Origin: Cacajao melanocephalus
Taxonomy: Eukaryota; Chordata; Mammalia; Primates; Pitheciidae
Assembly: GCA_963573385.1 (NCBI GenBank)
Contig: CAUYLG010017934.1
Coordinates: 1-64,000, forward strand
Reading direction: 5' to 3'
DNA length: 64,000 nucleotides
The first letter of the stretch is position 1, and each line of letters begins with the position of its first letter. The position numbers and the translations under genes were made by a program. A model generated the notes under the pieces. The model saw only the letters and a list, made by a program, of their open reading frames with translations. It had not been told where the DNA came from and made no database searches. Shown here in pieces: positions 26,265-38,479 of this stretch.

Positions 26265-28760
26265 GCTTATCATGATCTGATTTTCCTATATGATTTGGTC
26301 AGCATGACTTAAAATCTGGTAATGCTGCCAAAGCGAATGTAGTGGGCTTCAGGAACAACAAAAAGAAAATTACTAGAAAAAAAAGTGTAAAGCAATCAAT
26401 TGTTTATTTCACCCATTTGTCCATAGCTTTTGCTTCTAGATTTTATTCAGTTTTTTCTCTATTTTATTCCCCAGGGTTTATCTAAATGCCACCCTCTTCA
26501 AAGCTGAAAAATACATAGGAACATCATAAACGGTGTTTAGTACTTCTCATGTGGCCCCATGATCATCATGTTTGAGATACTTCTCCAAGAACCTGCAAAC
26601 AGTGAACGACTGAGAGACTACTCATGGGAATATTGCAGAGATAACCAAATGTCATCTCAAAATACCAGCTACTTTAACTTACCTACAACAAGTAGGCTTC
26701 TTGATCTGTATTAACCCTGGTAGGTACTATTGTTGAAATATTCATTCATGAATGTGGACAAATATGATCATGCCTCTTTAAGGTTCTAAGTTGACAGAGG
26801 CGCATGAACAAGTAGTAGTTTGGAAAAGTATATGCCTCCAAATTAGAGCCATACAAATAAGAGCAGAGGAAAGGTATTTTGCGTCACTGCTCATTTACCA
26901 AGTATCCAAGTAAAACGCTTCCTTAAAATGTCACATACGTTAGAACACAAAGGAGAAAAACAGGCAGGGGTAAGCAAAGTTTAAATCTGTAAATCTGTTC
27001 TTTAGGACTCCAATTAATAAAAACCCAGGGATTCTATTTGCAACATTCTACCTGTAACATCATAATGTCAATATTCTAAAGGAGTCAAGAGCCCTAGATT
27101 CAGGGTCTAGAATGCCAGAGGAAAAAGAGGAATCCCCATGAATCCTGGGGTTTTGCATAATAGCAAAGACCAAGAGGTAGGAAAGAAAGAGTGAAATCCT
27201 ACTGACACTGTTGAGATTGGACACCACCCTAAGAATGTCCCATTTCACTAATTGGAAAGGCACTCAAGTAAGGAGAAGCTTGATACCATATGACAACATC
27301 AAGTACTCAGCTCATCTCTCTCTCTCTTTTCCTTTACCTCACCAAGGACAAGCTCAGGATGTTGACAGGACAGACTTTTCTAAGCAAAGGGTTTGGCCAA
27401 TCTGTCACCAGTATATTAACAACATGGGCACAGGAAATATTTTTTCAAAATGGATGTCTTTGCTTTAGGGTGGAGGGAATACGGATATTTTTCTTTCTGT
27501 CTTAATTTCCTTTCATGTTGTTATGCTTAAAATGACTTAATAAGTAAGTAATGGTTATGTTAGATAAAATTCAGTCACCACCCTTAATATGACACAGTGG
27601 CTCAAAGACAAAGGTCCAGAGAAAAGGGCCAATCTTGTGAGAGAGTTCATGTAGAATTTACAAAACAAAATTTACGCAGAACACTTAGAAATATAAAAAA
27701 GATGAACTTCATTATTGTTTATCATTGCTCTCTCACTCTGAAGCTAACTTTCCTCCTGCTGGCGGAGAAAAATAAAAATTGCCAATTAAAGGTAACTGAA
27801 TTTGATTCTGTTTAAAACATTTTACTTTGAGATTAACTCATCTTCATTTGGGTGAATTACCCAGGAAACTCAAAGATTGTTTTCCTCCTTTCTCAAGGAG
27901 TCACTTTGCCCACACCTCCTTCCCAAGGTGGTATCTGTGGGCAGAGAAAAGTTGGCATATCCTTGTGGCAGGAGTCCTTGGAGTCCCTGGTCCTCACACT
28001 GATTTTGTCTCTAAATGTCCTTGGCTAGTGTTTACTTAGGTGTGGCCGATTTCACTGTCCTTTATGGGCATTGCTGGCATCGGCTGCTGAGGTCTAAGGT
28101 CTCTGGGTCCCTCAAATCACCAGCCCTCTGTGGTTTGTGGCCTCTTCCATCTTAGCTCTGAAGTCTATGCCAAGACAACATTGTTCTCAGCACCTTAGTG
28201 TCCTCTCCCTGGAGCAGACAGGAACTCTGGGCCATAAGGAACCCTCTACCGTGGAAGAAGGATGGTGGAAGTTTCACCACTTCCCTACCACAGTAGTCAC
28301 AAGGGGGACACGGAGGACAAGCCAAGATGTGCTGACTCTCCCTCAAGCCATCTGGGCTTTCTATGAGGGTTTTCATTGCCTCATCACACCCTGCCCCAAT
28401 TTTGCTTAAGCAAGGTGGGGTTGTGGAGGAAGCAGTCATTTCTCAGTGACCAAGCTGTGGTACACATCTTGGTTGAGCCCTCTCAAAATCTCCCTTCCAT
28501 CTCCAGGGCAATGGTTTCTATTTCCTCTTCCTGTCTGGTTGAAATTTCCCACAAGTCATTTCTCCTGCCTGCTCTTCATTTGTGGCTTTGAACATCTGTG
28601 ACCTAGTCTGGCTCTCTATATGTTAATGGGAACCACTAGGCATTTAGAAAATGTTAATCTCTCTTCATGAAGCCTGATTCCTAGGACCATTACCTTGCTG
28701 TGCATTCAAAATATCATCTTGAGATTAGAACCTTACAATTAACTCCTTTTCTTTGATTTT
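26265..28760. other. Long intergenic stretch without recognised repeats
   Basis: About 2.5 kb with no Alu, L1, L2, MIR or LTR that I can name, the longest such stretch in the window. It holds frames of 60-95 codons on both strands that overlap one another (for example 28,137-28,409 plus against 28,152-28,439 minus), so none is convincing. Base composition changes from A/T-rich on the left to mixed near 27,900-28,600. Lack of repeats can mark constrained non-coding DNA, but that cannot be judged from one sequence. Confidence 0.4.
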
Positions 28761-28768
28761 TACTTTAA

Positions 28769-29108
28769 TAGTTTTTTTTTTCTTTTTCTTTCTTTCTTTT
28801 TTTTTTTTTTTTTTTTTTTTGAGGCAGAGTTTCACTCTGTCACCCAGGCTAACGTGCAGTGGTGCGATCTTGGCTCACTGCAACCTCTGCCTCCCAGGTT
28901 GAAGTGATTCTCCTGCCTCAGCCTCCCGAGTAGCTGGGATTACAGGCACCTGCCACCATACACAGCTAATTTTGTATTTTTAGTAAAGATCGTGTTTCAC
29001 TATGTTGGCTAGGCTAGTCTCGAACTCCTGACCTGAAGTCCTCAAGTGATCCATCCACCTCGGCCTCCCAAAGTGCTGGAATTACAGGCATGAGCTACCG
29101 TGCCTGGC
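28769..29108 (-). mobile_element. AluS with long T-tail
   Basis: Full minus-orientation Alu. The poly(T)/CT tail spans about 28,769-28,820, unusually long, with 'ctttctttct' interruptions. The body runs from 'gaggcagagtttcactctg' to 'ctaccgtgcctggct'. A short extra repeat of 'cctgaagtcctcaagtg' near 29,030 is a small internal duplication. Confidence 0.97.
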
Positions 29109-29109
29109 T

Positions 29110-29700
29110 ACAATTTTATTTTTTTTTCAAGGCAGTGGAAGCTACATCAGCTGATGACTGACTCAAAGTAGAATAAGTAGAAATTATTTTGATAAAAGAG
29201 ATTGTCTACAAAAGATTCAAAGAGGCGTGGAACACCTCAAGAAACTTGACAGAGCCCTAGGGCTAGTGAGAGTGTCATTACCACCCCTAGGTCCAAGACT
29301 TCATGATCTGAGGGAAGGGTTACCAGACTCAGGAGAGAATATTCAGAGGGTAGTAGTAACCTTCCGTGAGGGTCTCAACAGGCTCAGTGCAACCCCTTGG
29401 GAAGCAGCTAGACATGGAAATAAATACTGACACTTTTATCCCCACTGATATAATCCAAACAAGTCAGTTCCCTGGTGGAAAGGGTGAAGGGTGGATGTCA
29501 CAGCAGAAGATACTCTGTCAAATGTTTTTCCCTGGGAGAAGAATAGAGAGACGACCAAGTACAAGGAAATATGAAAAAAGGAAAACTCATGGCATTTTTC
29601 AAAAATATTATGTCCCTGTAACAGACGTGTGCATTATCCAGTTTAATTTCTGTGAGTCTCTGCTTAGGTATGTATTTCAACTAAATACACATTTATTTGC
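29110..29700. other. Intergenic, nothing recognised
   Basis: Unique-looking. A 122-codon plus frame at 29,366-29,734 overlaps a 67-codon plus frame and runs into a MIR; no domain is seen. Confidence 0.4.
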
Positions 29701-29704
29701 AAAG

Positions 29705-29930
29705 CTGCCTAATAATGATAATAATAATAGCTAACCCTGAATTCTGTCTCTCTACCAAGCACTGTGAAAAAACTTTTTAATTGAGGTTATTTCATCCTCA
29801 AAAGAAACTTCTGGGATAAGCATTATGATTATCATCTTCATTTACAGATGGAGTAACTGAGAGTAAAAGAGTGAAAGAGTTTGTCCAATCACATGAGCTG
29901 GTCAGTAGTCAATATAAGAGCGAACACTAG
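29705..29930 (-). mobile_element. MIR
   Basis: Complemented MIR: 'taataataatagctaaccct', 'tttcatcctcaaaagaaact', 'catttacagatggagtaact' and 'gagcgaacactaggttatct' are in consensus order. Confidence 0.75.
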
Positions 29931-30284
29931 GTTATCTCTAAGACAGATCACTGGGAAGGAACAGTGGAGAGAATTGGAAAGAGCATGTCTTTCTAAGTTA
30001 CAGCTGATGGCCACCATGTGGAATGCAGGGACCCTTGTGTTGCCAGATCCGGTTTTTCAAAAGAAGCTTGTGATCCATATTGCATAGGAAAGGTCTCCTT
30101 TTTTTTGAAATTTAATTGGTTAATTTGAATTTTTAATTCAATTTGAAAAATGAGTAACTTAAGCACCCAGGAGCTTCCCGTTTCCAACGTTTGCTAGACC
30201 TCAGCGCTTGTCAACAGCCCTTACAGGGCCACAAACCAAGAAGGCACATTTCTGGTTAAACTGACACCATTATGTTTGCATATT

Positions 30285-30510
30285 CAATGATAATAATATG
30301 ACAGACTATTTGTGGTAACCGGTATGAAATAAGTATCATGCTAAGAACTTTACATACGTCATATCACTTAATCTTCACAACAACCCTGCCATTTACATAC
30401 ACATAACTATCCATACGTTACTGATGAAAACGCTGGGTTCAAAGACATTGAGTCAGAAGTCTAAAGTTGCAAAATAGAAAACAGTAGATCTAAGGACTGA
30501 ACTCAGGGCT
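30285..30510 (-). mobile_element. MIR
   Basis: Complemented MIR, almost full length: 'taatcttcacaacaaccctg' near 30,369 and 'gttactgatgaaaacgctgg' near 30,418, ending with 'ggactgaactcagggctgtc'. Confidence 0.75.
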
Positions 30511-30514
30511 GTCC

Positions 30515-31515
30515 AAAACTTAAATATTTTCTATACCAACGGTAGAGGACTCTCCCCTGCAGCATTCTGAGATTCTATACACACAAAGCAGAAACCCACA
30601 GGGACAATCTCTTCTTCCAGGTCTGGCACCAATGCTAACATCAAAATCACATATTTTGCTTTGCAGACTATTCACTAACCAACCAAATATTATGCTTCCT
30701 GAAAGCACCATGGACCCCTTTTGAACGCCAAACAGAAAGAGACAAGCAAAGAGTGGGACAGCTTGTACTTGGAAATGAGCAGGCAGGTGGGAAAACAAGC
30801 CCAATCTGCTATAAATTAATAGGAAGGCAGAGACTTCACTGAAGAAATATTTAAAAAGGGCCTCAGGTCATTTTTTTCATGCCTGATTTACAGAGAAAAT
30901 ATCATTTTAAAGAGCAGCTTTTAAAAAATGGGCTGCCCTCCATAAATCTCAAAGGACAATATTAAGTAGATAGCATCATCTCCTAAGCATAACTTCCAAC
31001 CCCCAAGTACTTCCTCCTCTCCCTGAATCATAAAGTTCATCTTCCTTGCTGGACGTTTTGGCCGTCCCTCTCAGCACAAGCAGCCCTCACACTCCCTGCA
31101 CCTACATCTCAGCCAGCAAGTTTGTTTCCAATACAGAAATAAAGTCTGATTAGACAGGAAGCTACAAAGGAGAAAACTCATGTTTACACTTTCCCATATG
31201 CTGTGTCATTTGCTAGATTTATTGCTAACCTTGAATCATCTCTGATTTTCCAGACTTCAGTTGTCTCGAGTTCCATCACAAGTTTTTCCAAATGTTTCTG
31301 TCATTACGTTGAGAGTTACAACATGGGGTTCCAAGGTTTGCCTTTTCAATAGACGTATTGCCAAAAGATTTCTTCAGTTCTGCATAGAGCTTAGTAACAG
31401 GTCTTCCCAATTAATAGGTTCAAGATGAATTTCCATTCCCCACCTTCCCACAAAACAGTGGTTCCTTCCCCAGGACTCTTCTCACAGTGAGTATTACCAT
31501 CAGCCACCTCACTGG
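30515..31515. other. Intergenic, nothing recognised
   Basis: Unique-looking. A 94-codon minus frame at 30,520-30,804 has several hydrophobic stretches but no start context, domain or neighbour to support it. Confidence 0.4.
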
Positions 31516-31519
31516 AGGT

Positions 31520-32385
31520 CAACACGCTAGCAGTCCTCCTATTGTCTATCTCCTCTATCCAATGCATCCACAGGTCTTGTCAGTTCTACCTCCAAAACAT
31601 CTCTGAAGCTCATCCTCCTCTCCCAGTCTCCAATGATGCTATTCCAGTGCAAGCTGCTGTGGTCACCTCTCACCAGGACTGAGCCAACCGCCTCCCACCT
31701 GGTTTCCCTGCTCCCCACTTCCCCCTCTCCAATCTGTTCTTCATAGATAAGCTAGACTAATTCTCATAAAATGTAAATCCAAAAGTGGCATTTTCCCTTG
31801 GCTTTCCATTGCTTTTGGAGTAAAATCTAATATCATGAACATTTCCCACAAAACCTGCCTGGCTAGACTCATCGCCTGGCATCCCTCCATGCCATTTCCC
31901 CACTCTCTATGTACTCTGACTACACTGGTCTGTTTACTATGCCTCAAATCCTGCAAGTCCTTGTAGCTCAGCATTCCCATCTATTATATCAGGAAGATAT
32001 GCAGTGCATTTTTAATCAACCTCAGGTCCACAGTGCTGACCAGAGGCTATGGCAGGCTTTAACTATCTCAAAGCCTTTGCAATTGCTGTTTCCTCTCTCT
32101 GAATCTTCGTCCTTCTGTTTCTACTTGAGTGACTTATTCTTAGCCTTCATGCCTCAGCTCTAAATTCTTTTCCAACCACCCAATCTAAAGACTGTCTTCG
32201 ACAGTCTTGTGCTTGATTGTCTCTGTCTCCCATGTTTATTTCCTTTAGGGCAACTTTTGCAAACTATAATTACTTTACTTATATATTTACTTTTTGAGTA
32301 TCTTGTTCCCACTGTATCCCCAAAACCTAGCATAGATGTGGGGGCATAACAAGAAACAAAAAATAAATGCCAAATGACTAGAGCC
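31520..32385 (+). mobile_element. L2 relic with an inserted segment
   Basis: Long plus-orientation L2. Blocks near 31,690-31,830, 31,895-31,950, 32,060-32,090 ('gcctttgcaattgctgtttc') and 32,235-32,340 follow the consensus to near the 3' end. About 31,960-32,060 does not fit L2 and appears inserted; part of it recurs inverted at 33,565-33,630. Confidence 0.75.
32000..32055. repeat. Inverted homology, copy A
   Basis: The sequence around 'catttttaatcaacctcagg' followed by 'gtgctgaccagag' recurs in reverse complement at 33,575-33,628. About 40 bases align with a few mismatches and one 2-base gap. It looks like a small old repeat or a local inverted duplication. Confidence 0.7.
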
Positions 32386-32389
32386 CACC

Positions 32390-33560
32390 AACACCATGCT
32401 TTAGCTCCAATAAAGCATCATCAGAGTCAAAATGAAGGAAGAAATATCACTGGTTTGTGTAAGGAAGCAAGCAGCCAGACACATTTATAAAAACGTGCTT
32501 TCTGCTAAGATCACAGAAGATCTTTTCTAACTGATTATGCTGAGCTGGGGAGCATGACGCAAAGACAAGAAACACGTTTAATTTGAAACAGATGGAAATC
32601 TCGTCAGTTCCCCACTGGTTACTTGACATGGGGGCCTTTAAAAAGCATTCTCTTCTCTTCGACATTTTATGAGTATGATTTTTAAGTGCCAGAATTTGTT
32701 CCCATGGAGGACATCTCAGCTCACCAGCAGTCACTGGATGACCCTATTCATCTTGACAAGGCATGGCTTAATTGAGTCCTGTGGGCTCATATCATTTGTA
32801 TATCTTCCTGATATGATAGATGGGAATGCTGAGCTACATGTTTATAAACAAGAATCCCAAAGTGAAAGAAGCACTTTCAGATTCTTTAATAGGACACTGG
32901 AGAAATGTGTAATAACCTATTTATTGAGCATAGATTTCCTTAATGTTCCAAAATATGCCTTAGGGTTGTCAGTTCAAATGTCACAATTTGCTGAAAAAGT
33001 TGGAGGAATCTGGCGAACAGACACAGAGCAGATGTTTTTCCAAGCTTAAGAGTTTTGTTTTCCTAAAAAAATTGCCCAGCTAGTCACAACTGCACAACAC
33101 ATAAACCGCTTGAGTCTTTTGAGAAGAGTAACAGAACCATCAGAAATAAATAGAAGTTTCAGAAACCACAACTTTAGGCACCAGGTTGAAACTCAAATGA
33201 AAAATGATGCATCTTTTTTTAATGTGGATGGTGTGAGAAAATGTCAGGTTTCTACCCAATATCGATGAGGATAGTTCAATGTCTAATGTGAGTATAAGGC
33301 TCCAGTAGGGACTCTATTATTTTGAAACCCTCAACCATTCTTTTCTAGTTATCACCTCCAGGATGCTCATTTTCATATTAAATTTCTTTGACTTTCAGGG
33401 GAAAAAAATACTAAAGCTACCAGAGATGTTGCCATGTAGTGCTTCTGTAGGTGGGCTACCCATAAAATGCCAAAGCAACGTCATGGCCTGTTGTCTGAGC
33501 CCTTACTATATAGCAGGACACCCTTGACCAATCCCAAACACAACCTTCTTGGGTAAAGAA
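32390..33560. other. Intergenic, nothing recognised
   Basis: Unique-looking. Opposed frames at 32,447-32,734 minus and 32,669-33,049 plus show no domain. Confidence 0.4.
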
Positions 33561-33574
33561 GCACTCCCTTGACT

Positions 33575-33628
33575 TTCTGCTCCTGACTGTCTCTGGTCAT
33601 CACTGGACTTGAGGTTGATTAAAAATGT
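33575..33628. repeat. Inverted homology, copy B
   Basis: Reverse-complement partner of 32,000-32,055, lying just left of an Alu. Confidence 0.7.
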
Positions 33629-33638
33629 GCTTGCTATT

Positions 33639-33944
33639 GGCTGGGCAGTGTGGCTCATGCCTGTAATCCCGACACTTTGGGAAGCTGAGGCAGGCAGATG
33701 ACTTGAGGTTAGGAGTTCGAGACCAGCCTGACCAACATGGTGAAACCCCGCCTCTACTAAAAATACAAAAATTAGCTAGGTGTGGTGGCACATGCCTGTA
33801 ATCCCAGTTAGGTACTCTGGAGGCTGACGCATGCGAATGGCTTGAACCTGGGAAGCGGAAGTTACAGTGAGCCAAGGTCATGTTGCTGCACTCCAGTCTG
33901 GGCAACAGAGCAAGACTCTGCTTTAAAAAAAAAAAAAAAAAAAA
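33639..33944 (+). mobile_element. AluS, full dimer
   Basis: Plus-orientation Alu from 'ggctgggcagtgtggctca' to a poly(A) tail of about 20 at 33,925-33,944. The second arm has small changes near 'cccagttaggtactctgg'. The 101-codon minus frame is antisense of it. Confidence 0.97.
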
Positions 33945-34039
33945 GAAGCACTGCTATCAGCTCTCTCTTCTTCATAGTTAATATTTAGAGTCTAGAGTCT
34001 ACTATCTATGGTTCCTCTTTATCTTCATCCAATGCTTTG

Positions 34040-34310
34040 TAATTCATCCATCTATCCTTCCATCCATCCATCCAACAAATATGGATTGAGCATCTACCTT
34101 TTGCCAGATACAGTACTATGTGCTAGGGGCACACTGGTGAACAAGGTTTGCAGAATTCTGACCTCATGGAACATATAATCTAACCGTGGAGACAGGCATG
34201 AAAACTGACCATTACATATAGCACATCTGGTCATTCCTAAAAATATATTAACAAATAATTAACATAATGTGAACTGAAAAACAGAAAACACAGTCTAATA
34301 TGTAGAATGT
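34040..34310 (-). mobile_element. L2, 3' end, with short TCCA repeat
   Basis: Starts with '(atcc)n' tetramers at about 34,045-34,072, then the complemented L2 3' end 'caacaaatatggattgagca' and 'ctatgtgctaggggcacact' blocks. Confidence 0.7.
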
Positions 34311-34475
34311 TGACCCTACTTACTCTAAAATGAAGTACTTTGTTGTCACTACTAGAAGCATTAGTATGGAAAACTGGTTCTCCAATTCTCTTACTATTTA
34401 GAAGACTGTTCCCACTTAATGAGAATACTGAATGGGAATTACTACTTTATGCAAGAGTAAGCTGACAGTATCCTT

Positions 34476-34761
34476 ATTTTATGAGACTCAATCTGGAGTA
34501 CAGCATCACCCAGGCTATAGTACAGTGGCAGCACCATAGTTCACTGCAGCCTCAACCTTGGGCTCGAGGGGCCTTCCTGCCTCAGCTTCCTGATTAGCTA
34601 GGACCACAAGCATGCACCATGACACCTAGCTAATGTTTTAGGTTTTGGTTTTTTTTTTTTGGTAGAGACTGGGTCTCATTATATTGCCCAGGCTGGTCTC
34701 AGACTCTTGCCTCAACCTCCCAAAGAGCTGGGATTACAGGTGTGAGCTGCCGCGCCCGGCT
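34476..34761 (-). mobile_element. AluJ
   Basis: Diverged minus-orientation Alu with altered outer right arm, 'catagttcactgcagcctca', an internal T-run near 34,648-34,662, and the end 'gagctgccgcgcccggct'. Fits AluJ. Confidence 0.93.
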
Positions 34762-34838
34762 CATTTCTTTTCTTTCTAGATGAAGTCATTTTTCAAGAAG
34801 TTGGGGGTTCCAGTTCAACATCTTTCTCCTGGGACCAC

Positions 34839-35177
34839 GTGCTGGGCCACTCGCTGGGGTTTGTTGAGTCACTCAGGACATCACACCTGAGGGTAGATGT
34901 TTTTCTCTTTAGAGTTCTCCGTGAAAGGAAGAAGGGAAACAAGAAGCAAGAGGTCCAGCCTGAAGACGGGCATTCTCCTCACGGTCAGGCGCTGCAGACG
35001 GGGGAGGGTGCCCTGAGCACTGAGGACAAGACAAAGGAGGCAGGAGAAGATAAGACAGAACAAGGCCCTTCTCTCAGCAAAGCAGAACTGCCTAAAGATG
35101 CAAAGGATAAGGCCAGCCCAGGGCTGCAGACCCAGCCCCAGTGCATTTGGGTTTATGAAATGGGGCCCTGGAGCTAG
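34839..35177 (+). other. Lys/Glu-rich ORF of unknown origin
   Basis: A 112-codon plus frame whose last two thirds is unlike any repeat nearby: basic start (RERKKGNKKQE), then an E/K/D/G/P-rich, low-hydrophobicity stretch, ending in WVYEMGPWS and TAG at 35,175-35,177. No domain is recognised. A pyrimidine-rich 'tgtttttctctttag' ending near 34,912 could be a splice acceptor just before the charged part. An A-run starts about 50 bases after the stop, but no canonical AATAAA precedes it, and the A-run adjoins an Alu. It could be a terminal exon, a retrocopy remnant or chance. The local GC content is above that of the neighbours. Low confidence that it is coding. Confidence 0.3.
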
Positions 35178-35227
35178 GGCCTTTTGGGACAAGGGCAGAC
35201 CCGATGTCAAAGGTCAAGATTAATATT

Positions 35228-35251
35228 AAAAAAAAAAAAAAAAAAAAAAAA
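35228..35251. repeat. A-run between ORF and Alu
   Basis: About 24 A residues directly upstream of the 5' end of a plus-orientation Alu. A 5' A-run is not part of Alu. It may be the tail of an older insertion into which Alu jumped. Confidence 0.85.
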
Positions 35252-35553
<302 letters not shown>

Positions 35554-35559
35554 GTTGTA

Positions 35560-37165
35560 AATTGCAAGTCTACAGAGCTACTACTACCCACAACTGGACT
35601 TCTGACTCAAAAACTCTAATTTTCATATTTGGGTGTTATCTGGTGTTGAGCGAAAGAGGATGACTTCCAATGAAACCAAAGGCCATGTGTGTGCCACTAG
35701 CTCAGTAGCTGCGTATGGCATCCTGGGTCCTGGAGACTCAGCCCCATCTTCTCAGTGAGAGAATCTGATCGTTTGAAGGGAATGTAGAGGGCACCACTTT
35801 CAGGGGATAGCTTGGTTCTGGCTAAGGGCCCCCAACTCTTTGTCTCATTTATGGTTTTTGGGTCCGCATAATTGGGCTCCTCCAGGTTGGATTCAGTCTC
35901 CAAGCTTAGCAAACCACATATCTGAGCCCCAGGCACATCCCATTAACGCAGGGAGCAGTCACAAGCCAATGAGGTATCTCTTCAAGTATGAGAAATGAAT
36001 CAGCTGGGGATTTGGTGTCTTTGGAGCCCCAGGTCGCAGTCATGAGCTGATGCACAGAAAGGCAGCTGAGCTGGCTGGAAGCATGTTACCACCTCTCCTT
36101 TTTTCTCCTCTTGTAAATTTTTTTCTCTTTTTTCCCCCTCTCTTTGTCCCGTCTCCCCTGCCTAACCTGTTACCTAAGGAATCACCTATCCTTGCCACGG
36201 CTCTCAGTGCTCTGACTTACTTACTAACGTTGGGTTAAACACACAGAGGAGCCTGTGTTCTCTATACCGAGAGAGGTTGGGAAGGCACGGAGGCAAGTCA
36301 TCTTTGTGTTTCCATTTCTTTCTCCAGCTAAAGAAATCAAGCCTTTTGCAAATAGCTCTACATGATGTTTCTGCTAAGTGTGACTTATTGATAGAGGAGG
36401 GAAAGAAAGAAGGTGTTTTATCTTTAGGCCTCATTTACTAAGTAAAAGATGCAACCCTTTATGATGATTAGCATAGAATTATTACTCCAAGTACTAAAGA
36501 GAGTGACAAACTTCAGCTGGCAAAAGGGGGTACATAAATTCTCCAAATTCCCTCCAGAGCCAAGTCACATATAGTCAGAGAGGGTTTTTAGTTATGCAGA
36601 TGCTGTGTGCTTTTTGAAAATCACGGTTTCGATTCCCTAAAGTCTCAGCTTTAGTCACATTCGGGCCAATGAAAGCTGTCAAGATGTGAATTTGTTAAGA
36701 GAGAGTTTCAAAATGGGTCTTTTGCAAAGCCCAGTATTACCACCCAGAACTGAAACTAGCTATTAAACAGAATTGCAGCGTAGGGAAAGAGAAGAAAAGA
36801 GATGTAGCAAAAGTGACAGGAAAGAGAGGGAAGACCCTTGATCTCAGGATAAAGGCCTTGGCCTTGAAGCAAAGCAAGGGGAAAATCTTCACTGCAGAGT
36901 GCAGAGGGAGATGAAAACTTCAAAGGCATGTGAGAGAAACTACCAGGCTCAAACACTTTCCAATCGTCTACACGTGAGCCGTGGCCTTCCCAAACATCCC
37001 TACACAGCTATATTGGCCCCCTTCTTCTCTTTCAGCCTCCCCAATTTTTATTTCTGTCAAGTTCTGGCTGGATATCCCTTTGCTTTTTTTTTTTTTAATC
37101 TCCATTTCAGTTATCAACCAAATACAGAGTCAACTAAGACACAAAATTTAAAGAGAGCTTAGGAC
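35560..37165. other. Intergenic, nothing recognised
   Basis: About 1.6 kb without a recognised repeat. It holds short frames only, with no domain. A T-run lies at 37,086-37,097. Confidence 0.4.
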
Positions 37166-37167
37166 AC

Positions 37168-37310
37168 AAAAGTGGATTCATTCTGTCATTCAACGAATAT
37201 TTGCTGATTACCCACTATGTGTCAGGCACTGGTCCGGGTGCTGAAAACTGATTGGTGACTAAAACCAAGAAAGATGATCCAAGACACTAACACAGAGAAT
37301 TCATTAATGG
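37168..37310 (-). mobile_element. L2 3' end fragment
   Basis: Complemented L2: 'gtcattcaacgaatatttgc' and 'ctatgtgtcaggcactggtc' near 37,177-37,232. Confidence 0.65.
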
Positions 37311-37314
37311 GTCC

Positions 37315-37890
37315 CGATCCACTATGCTCCAACTCATCTCCAGCCTTACAGAGCAACGTTGGGAGGGTGAATTTGAATGCCACTCCCACCCACATATGGT
37401 CCAGTCTGGGCCAGGCAACTCATTTCATGAGAACGTCAGTTCTTGCTCCCTAAGCAAGTAGTGCTTTGGAAACATTTACCACAGGGGCCTGCAGTTTAGA
37501 ATCCACAGACTGCACCAATGCAAGCTTGTCTGTTTCTTATTTTCCTCCCACTTGAAAGCAATTACCCCCATTTGGGGGTTTCTACCCACTTCTGACCCTA
37601 AATGCTCAGGAAATTACAAGCAAGTTTTCCAACAGATGCTTTTACCAGCGTCAGACAGTCTTACACAGCTGCTAATTTGCTCTTGCTACATCTTGCAAGC
37701 CTGATGCACCACGGAAGAATAGAGGCTTGAGCTGAATGGCCCTGCTCCTTGCTTGTGAGATGCCCAGCTGCAAAACTGAGGCTGGCTTTCATTGCTTGAT
37801 GAGGTGCTCCCAACCCGTGGAGGTTCTGCCAGGCAAGAGGTCCTGAAAGAGAAAAGCCACAGATGTAACATGTAAAGATTGGCGATGGAA
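37315..37890. other. Intergenic, nothing recognised
   Basis: Unique-looking, no supportable feature. Confidence 0.4.
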
Positions 37891-37897
37891 AGATAGA

Positions 37898-37963
37898 GTG
37901 TGTGTGTGTGTGTGTGTGTATGTCTGTGTCTGTGTGTGTTGCGTGTGTGGCGTGTGTGTTGTG

Positions 37964-37998
<35 letters not shown>

Positions 37999-38021
37999 TG
38001 AGAGAGAGAGAGAGAGAGAGA
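37898..38021. repeat. Compound (TG)n(GA)n microsatellite
   Basis: About 105 bases of interrupted TG repeats with internal 'tgcgtgtgtggcgtgtg' variants, followed directly by about 19 bases of perfect (GA)n ending at 38,021. Both parts are likely length-polymorphic. Confidence 0.97.
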
Positions 38022-38475
38022 TTCAGAAATGTTTAAAAAGAAATTGGCTTTCTGGAGGTGTGTGGTTTCTACAGCAATTTTTGGACTCTAAGTGCAGAGA
38101 ATAGCGGGAGTGACTGAATCTGAAGAATCCACAGCCACTCCCCAGTCAGAAAGCCATGTGTTCCATGAAATCTGAACCACAGCCCTTGCATATAATCTGC
38201 CTCTGCTTGGGGATATCTGGGGAAATTTGGAAGATTGCAGATCAAAGAGAGAGCTTGCTTCAATTTGTCCAGAGTCAGGAAAACACGTCTTTCCGACCAA
38301 TACTGGGTAACTGCACATCCTGTCCAAACGTGCTCACCAAGCCCAGATGGTTTAGTAAAGCATGATTTGGTTTGTTTCTTTTTTTCTGAAAGAAACAGCC
38401 TTTTGAAAAAGAAAGAAGACTGGAGAGAGCAAAGGCTCAGAGAGAATGAAGAATCCACTATGTTTGTGTTCTGTG
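38022..38475. other. Intergenic, nothing recognised
   Basis: Unique-looking. It holds overlapping frames of up to 150 codons on both strands (38,235-38,687 plus; 38,069-38,491 minus). Mutual overlap and the MIR in the plus frame's right part argue against coding. Confidence 0.4.
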
Positions 38476-38479
38476 GCTT

